Shown here: positions 6,523 to 8,710 of the stretch, piece by piece | How the letters are laid out: each line of letters opens with the position of its first letter | Position numbering within the stretch: position 1 is the stretch's first letter | Assembly: GCA_039029935.1 (NCBI GenBank) | Contig: JBCCFC010000543.1 | Span: 1 to 8,710 of the forward strand | Length of the DNA: 8,710 bases | Direction of reading: 5' to 3' | From: G039029935 sp039029935 | GTDB lineage: Bacteria > Chloroflexota > Anaerolineae > Caldilineales > Caldilineaceae | The notes under the pieces: model-generated | Told to the model about the DNA's origin: nothing | The model's input: only the letters and a program-made list of their open reading frames with translations | Database searches by the model: none | Made by a program: the position numbers and the translations under genes

Positions 6523-8163
6523 TTACATCATACCGCCCATGCCACCCATACCAGGATCACCCATTGGTGGTGCAGCCTCTTCTGGAATGTCTGTTACCAG
6601 AGCAGAAGTTGTCAGAATCATGGCTGCGATAGAGCTTGCGTTTTCAACCGCACTGCGCGTTACTTTGGCTGGGTCGATGATGCCCGCTTCGAGCATGTCA
6701 ACATAGCTGTTGCTGATAACGTCGTACCCAGTGGTGTTGCCACCGTCGCTGTGTGCCGCGCGGATCTTCTCGATCACAACCGCACCGTCCAAACCGGCGT
6801 TGGTCGCGATCATGCGCATTGGTTCTTCCAGCGCACGACGCAGAATCTTGGCACCAGTGGCAGCGTCGCCGTCCAGTTCAATACCGTCCAATGATGGAAT
6901 AGAGTTGATCAGTGCAACACCACCACCTGGCACGATACCTTCTTCAACAGCCGCACGGGTTGCGCTCAACGCATCCTCAACACGGTGCTTCTTCTCTTTC
7001 AGTTCAGTCTCTGTGGCAGCACCCACACGAACAATCGCAACACCGCCAGCCAACTTCGCCAGACGTTCCTGCAATTTTTCGCGGTCGTAATCGCTTGTGC
7101 TTGCTTCGGTTTCAGAGCGAATCTGATCGATGCGTCCCTTGATTTCGTCAGAAGAACCAGCACCGTCAACAATAGTGGTGGCGTCCTTGGTGCTGACCAA
7201 TTTGGCCGCGCGACCGAGGTCTTCCAACATAACGCTGTCCAACTTGCGACCCAACTCTTCGGTGATTACCTGTCCACCAGTCAGGATAGCGATGTCACGC
7301 AACATTGCCTTGCGGCGGTCGCCAAAGCCTGGAGCCTTGATTGCCAGTGCGTTGACCATGCCGCGCAGCTTGTTGAGGACCAATGTTGCCAGTGCTTCAC
7401 CGTCTACATCTTCAGCGATGATGACAAATTCGCGCTTGCCAATTTGGACCAACTTTTCGAGTACAGGAACGATGTCCTGTGCGCTGCTGATTTTCTTGTC
7501 TGTGATCAGGATATATGGATCCGCAATTTCGGCTTCCATGCGCTCTGAGTTGGTGACGAAGTAAGGGCTGAGGTAGCCGCGATCTAGCTGCATGCCTTCA
7601 ACATACTCAGTCTCGAATTCCAAACCCTTGCTCTCTTCAACAGTGATAACACCGTCTTTACCAACACGGTCCATGACCTCAGCGATCAACCCACCGATGT
7701 GGCGGTCGGCAGCAGAGATGCTTGCAACCTGCGCAATGCCCTCTCTACCATCAACGGGTGTTGCCATGCCTTGGATGGCAGCAACAATCGCGTCGCGACC
7801 AGCCTCAATACCACGTTTGAGCAGCATTGGGTTGGCACCAGCAGCCATGTTCTTCTGACCTTCGTTGACGATAGCCTGTGCCAATACAGTGGCAGTGGTT
7901 GTACCATCACCAGCGACATCATTGGTCTTGGTGGCTGCTTCCTTGAGCAACTGCGCACCCATATTCTCAAATGGGTCTTCCAATTCAATTTCCTTGGCAA
8001 CAGTCACACCGTCATGTGTAACGGTTGGGCTGCCCCATTTTTTGTCCAGTGCAACGTTGCGGCCTTTTGGTCCCAAAGTTGTTTTTACAGCGTTTGCCAA
8101 TGCATCTACACCAGCTTTAAGACTACGACGAGCCTGTTCTTCAAAAACAAGTTGTTTAGCCAT
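6523..8163 (-). CDS. groEL: Chaperonin GroEL (Hsp60)
   Basis: The product is a full-length 546-residue type I chaperonin. It folds unfolded proteins inside a double seven-membered ring capped by GroES, using ATP, in the cytoplasm. Hallmarks are TLGPKGRNVALD (about 29-40), THDGVTVAKEIE with the catalytic Asp51, the ATP-binding GDGTTTATVLAQ (85-96), VEDALSATRAAVEEG with the equatorial-domain Asp, PGGGVAL, and the C-terminal Gly-Met tail (GMGGMGGMM). Length matches the family (about 540-550). ATG at 8163 is preceded by AGGAGA at 8180-8175, 11 nt away. The gene follows groES by 57 nt with no evident terminator or promoter between them, so the two are one operon. No key residue is missing. The many antisense open frames across this gene are shadows. 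Confidence 0.99.
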   Translation of the reverse strand: MAKQLVFEEQARRSLKAGVDALANAVKTTLGPKGRNVALDKKWGSPTVTHDGVTVAKEIELEDPFENMGAQLLKEAATKTNDVAGDGTTTATVLAQAIVNEGQKNMAAGANPMLLKRGIEAGRDAIVAAIQGMATPVDGREGIAQVASISAADRHIGGLIAEVMDRVGKDGVITVEESKGLEFETEYVEGMQLDRGYLSPYFVTNSERMEAEIADPYILITDKKISSAQDIVPVLEKLVQIGKREFVIIAEDVDGEALATLVLNKLRGMVNALAIKAPGFGDRRKAMLRDIAILTGGQVITEELGRKLDSVMLEDLGRAAKLVSTKDATTIVDGAGSSDEIKGRIDQIRSETEASTSDYDREKLQERLAKLAGGVAIVRVGAATETELKEKKHRVEDALSATRAAVEEGIVPGGGVALINSIPSLDGIELDGDAATGAKILRRALEEPMRMIATNAGLDGAVVIEKIRAAHSDGGNTTGYDVISNSYVDMLEAGIIDPAKVTRSAVENASSIAAMILTTSALVTDIPEEAAPPMGDPGMGGMGGMM

Positions 8164-8221
8164 TTTATTTACGTTCTCCTAATAACCTATATAAATAGAG
8201 TATGCGTCAAATTTTAGAATC

Positions 8222-8512
8222 CTAGCCCTCAACAACGGCCAGAACATCGCTTTCTTTCAGAATCAAATATTCTTTGTCGCCCACTTTGATGCTTGTGCCA
8301 GCATACTTAGCGTACAATACGGTTTCACCAACCTGAACATCCATTGCTGTGCGCTCTCCATTGTCTTTAAGCGCACCGGGGCCAGCAGCCTCTACTGTAC
8401 CCTGCTGTGGTTTTTCCTTGGCAGTTTCTGGCAAGAAAATACCAGAAGCCGTTTGTTCTTCCTGTTCGCTGGGCAATACAACCAGACGGTCGCCCAATGG
8501 TCGTAAATTCAT
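8222..8512 (-). CDS. groES: Co-chaperonin GroES (Hsp10)
   Basis: The product is a 96-residue co-chaperonin that forms the heptameric lid on GroEL. It starts with MNLRPLGDRLVV, the usual first strand of the family. It carries the mobile loop with its GroEL-contacting hydrophobic tripeptide in SGIFLPETAKEKPQ (about 23-36), then the roof loop and VLYAKYAGTSIKV, and ends KESDVLAVVEG. The length is normal. A strong Shine-Dalgarno stretch (AGGGAGGAA, 8529-8521) sits 8 nt before ATG 8512. It is the first gene of the groES-groEL operon; likely control elements lie upstream at 8543-8694. Confidence 0.99.
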   Translation of the reverse strand: MNLRPLGDRLVVLPSEQEEQTASGIFLPETAKEKPQQGTVEAAGPGALKDNGERTAMDVQVGETVLYAKYAGTSIKVGDKEYLILKESDVLAVVEG

Positions 8513-8542
8513 TTCTACTGTTCCTCCCTAGAAGAAAAGATA

Positions 8543-8573
8543 AACATTATAATGTTATAAATAAATTTGTCGC
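8543..8573 (-). promoter_or_regulatory. Candidate groESL promoter with a palindrome over the -10
   Basis: On the minus strand, a perfect TATAAT (8551-8546) is preceded by 16 nt and GCGACA (8573-8568), which matches the last four bases of a TTGACA -35. Transcription would begin near 8538, leaving a leader of about 26 nt with the strong Shine-Dalgarno stretch. The -10 is centred in a perfect 14-nt palindrome, AACATTA/TAATGTT (8543-8556). An alternative promoter further upstream is TTGAAT (8613-8608), 18 nt, CATAAC (8589-8584). Confidence 0.45.
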
Positions 8574-8600
8574 CACCATAGTAGTTATGTTAATTAAACT

Positions 8601-8622
8601 ACATGAGATTCAAATCCCATGT
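8601..8622. promoter_or_regulatory. Candidate operator: 10-2-10 inverted repeat upstream of groES
   Basis: Arms ACATGAGATT (8601-8610) and AATCCCATGT (8613-8622) are complementary with one mismatch around CA. The repeat covers the TTGAAT -35 candidate on the minus strand and lies about 100 nt before the groES start. Its shape suits a dimeric DNA-binding protein, but it is not the CIRCE sequence bound by HrcA. Function is inferred. Confidence 0.4.
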
Positions 8623-8694
8623 TAATATAGGAAACCTATTAAAACAGGTTTTTGTAGATACAAACTAGTGTACTTCAGTACTCTTCCTATATTA
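8623..8694. repeat. Nested inverted repeats upstream of groES
   Basis: Perfect 11-bp arms TAATATAGGAA (8623-8633) and TTCCTATATTA (8684-8694) enclose two smaller repeats: AAACCT (8632-8637) with AGGTTT (8646-8651), and AGTGTACT (8667-8674) with AGTACTCT (8677-8684, one mismatch). The long arms could close a cruciform or an RNA stem, or mark paired protein-binding sites. It may instead belong to a gene beyond the right edge, for example as a terminator, though no clear T tract follows. Confidence 0.45.
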
Positions 8695-8710
8695 GACGCC
8701 GAATTCATTC

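Noticed and set aside
7699..8217. Long plus-strand ORFs opposite groEL
   Set aside because: They mirror the codon pattern of a highly conserved groEL; the minus-strand protein is unmistakable.
8667..8684. CIRCE operator
   Set aside because: The inverted repeat AGTGTACT-TC-AGTACTCT has a 2-nt rather than 9-nt spacer and does not match the TTAGCACTC arms.

Overview
The window carries two well-supported gene blocks that converge on a shared terminator, plus a poorly resolved left flank. The organism looks like a member of the Chloroflexota (Anaerolineae/Caldilineae-like). This is inferred from the flavour of the GroES/GroEL proteins (a GIFLPETAKEKPQ-type GroES loop and a GroEL ending in a Gly-Met-rich tail), a moderate GC content, and the DUF58 plus transglutaminase pair. 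It is not proven; a GroEL phylogeny would settle it.

Layout. Positions 1-619 hold no recognisable gene. The minus strand there has an open frame that runs off the left edge (362 to 1), a 39-codon frame overlapping it by ATGA (478-359), and a degenerate 8-bp tandem repeat (527-566). Positions 620-1615 (minus) encode a PyrK-like electron-transfer protein that keeps its four [2Fe-2S] cysteines but has eroded FAD- and NAD-binding motifs. Divergent from it is a plus-strand operon: a DUF58 protein (1622-3178), a TgpA/YebA-type membrane transglutaminase (3197-5845), and an unrecognised two-helix membrane protein of 185 residues (5875-6432). The gaps are 18 and 29 nt, and the second and third genes have clear ribosome binding sites. 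A perfect 44-nt palindrome flanked by A and T tracts (6445-6488) can terminate transcription from both sides. On the minus strand, groES (8512-8222) and groEL (8163-6523) form the usual chaperonin operon.

How they fit together. DUF58 and TgpA-type transglutaminase genes commonly sit together, usually behind a MoxR AAA+ ATPase, and are thought to act in cell-envelope assembly or protein maturation. Here MoxR is absent from the operon head, and an extra small membrane protein follows the transglutaminase, so the third gene is a candidate partner of the envelope system. The groESL operon is ordinary in its proteins, but its upstream region lacks a canonical CIRCE operator. That region carries a cluster of inverted repeats instead, which may be its regulatory sites.
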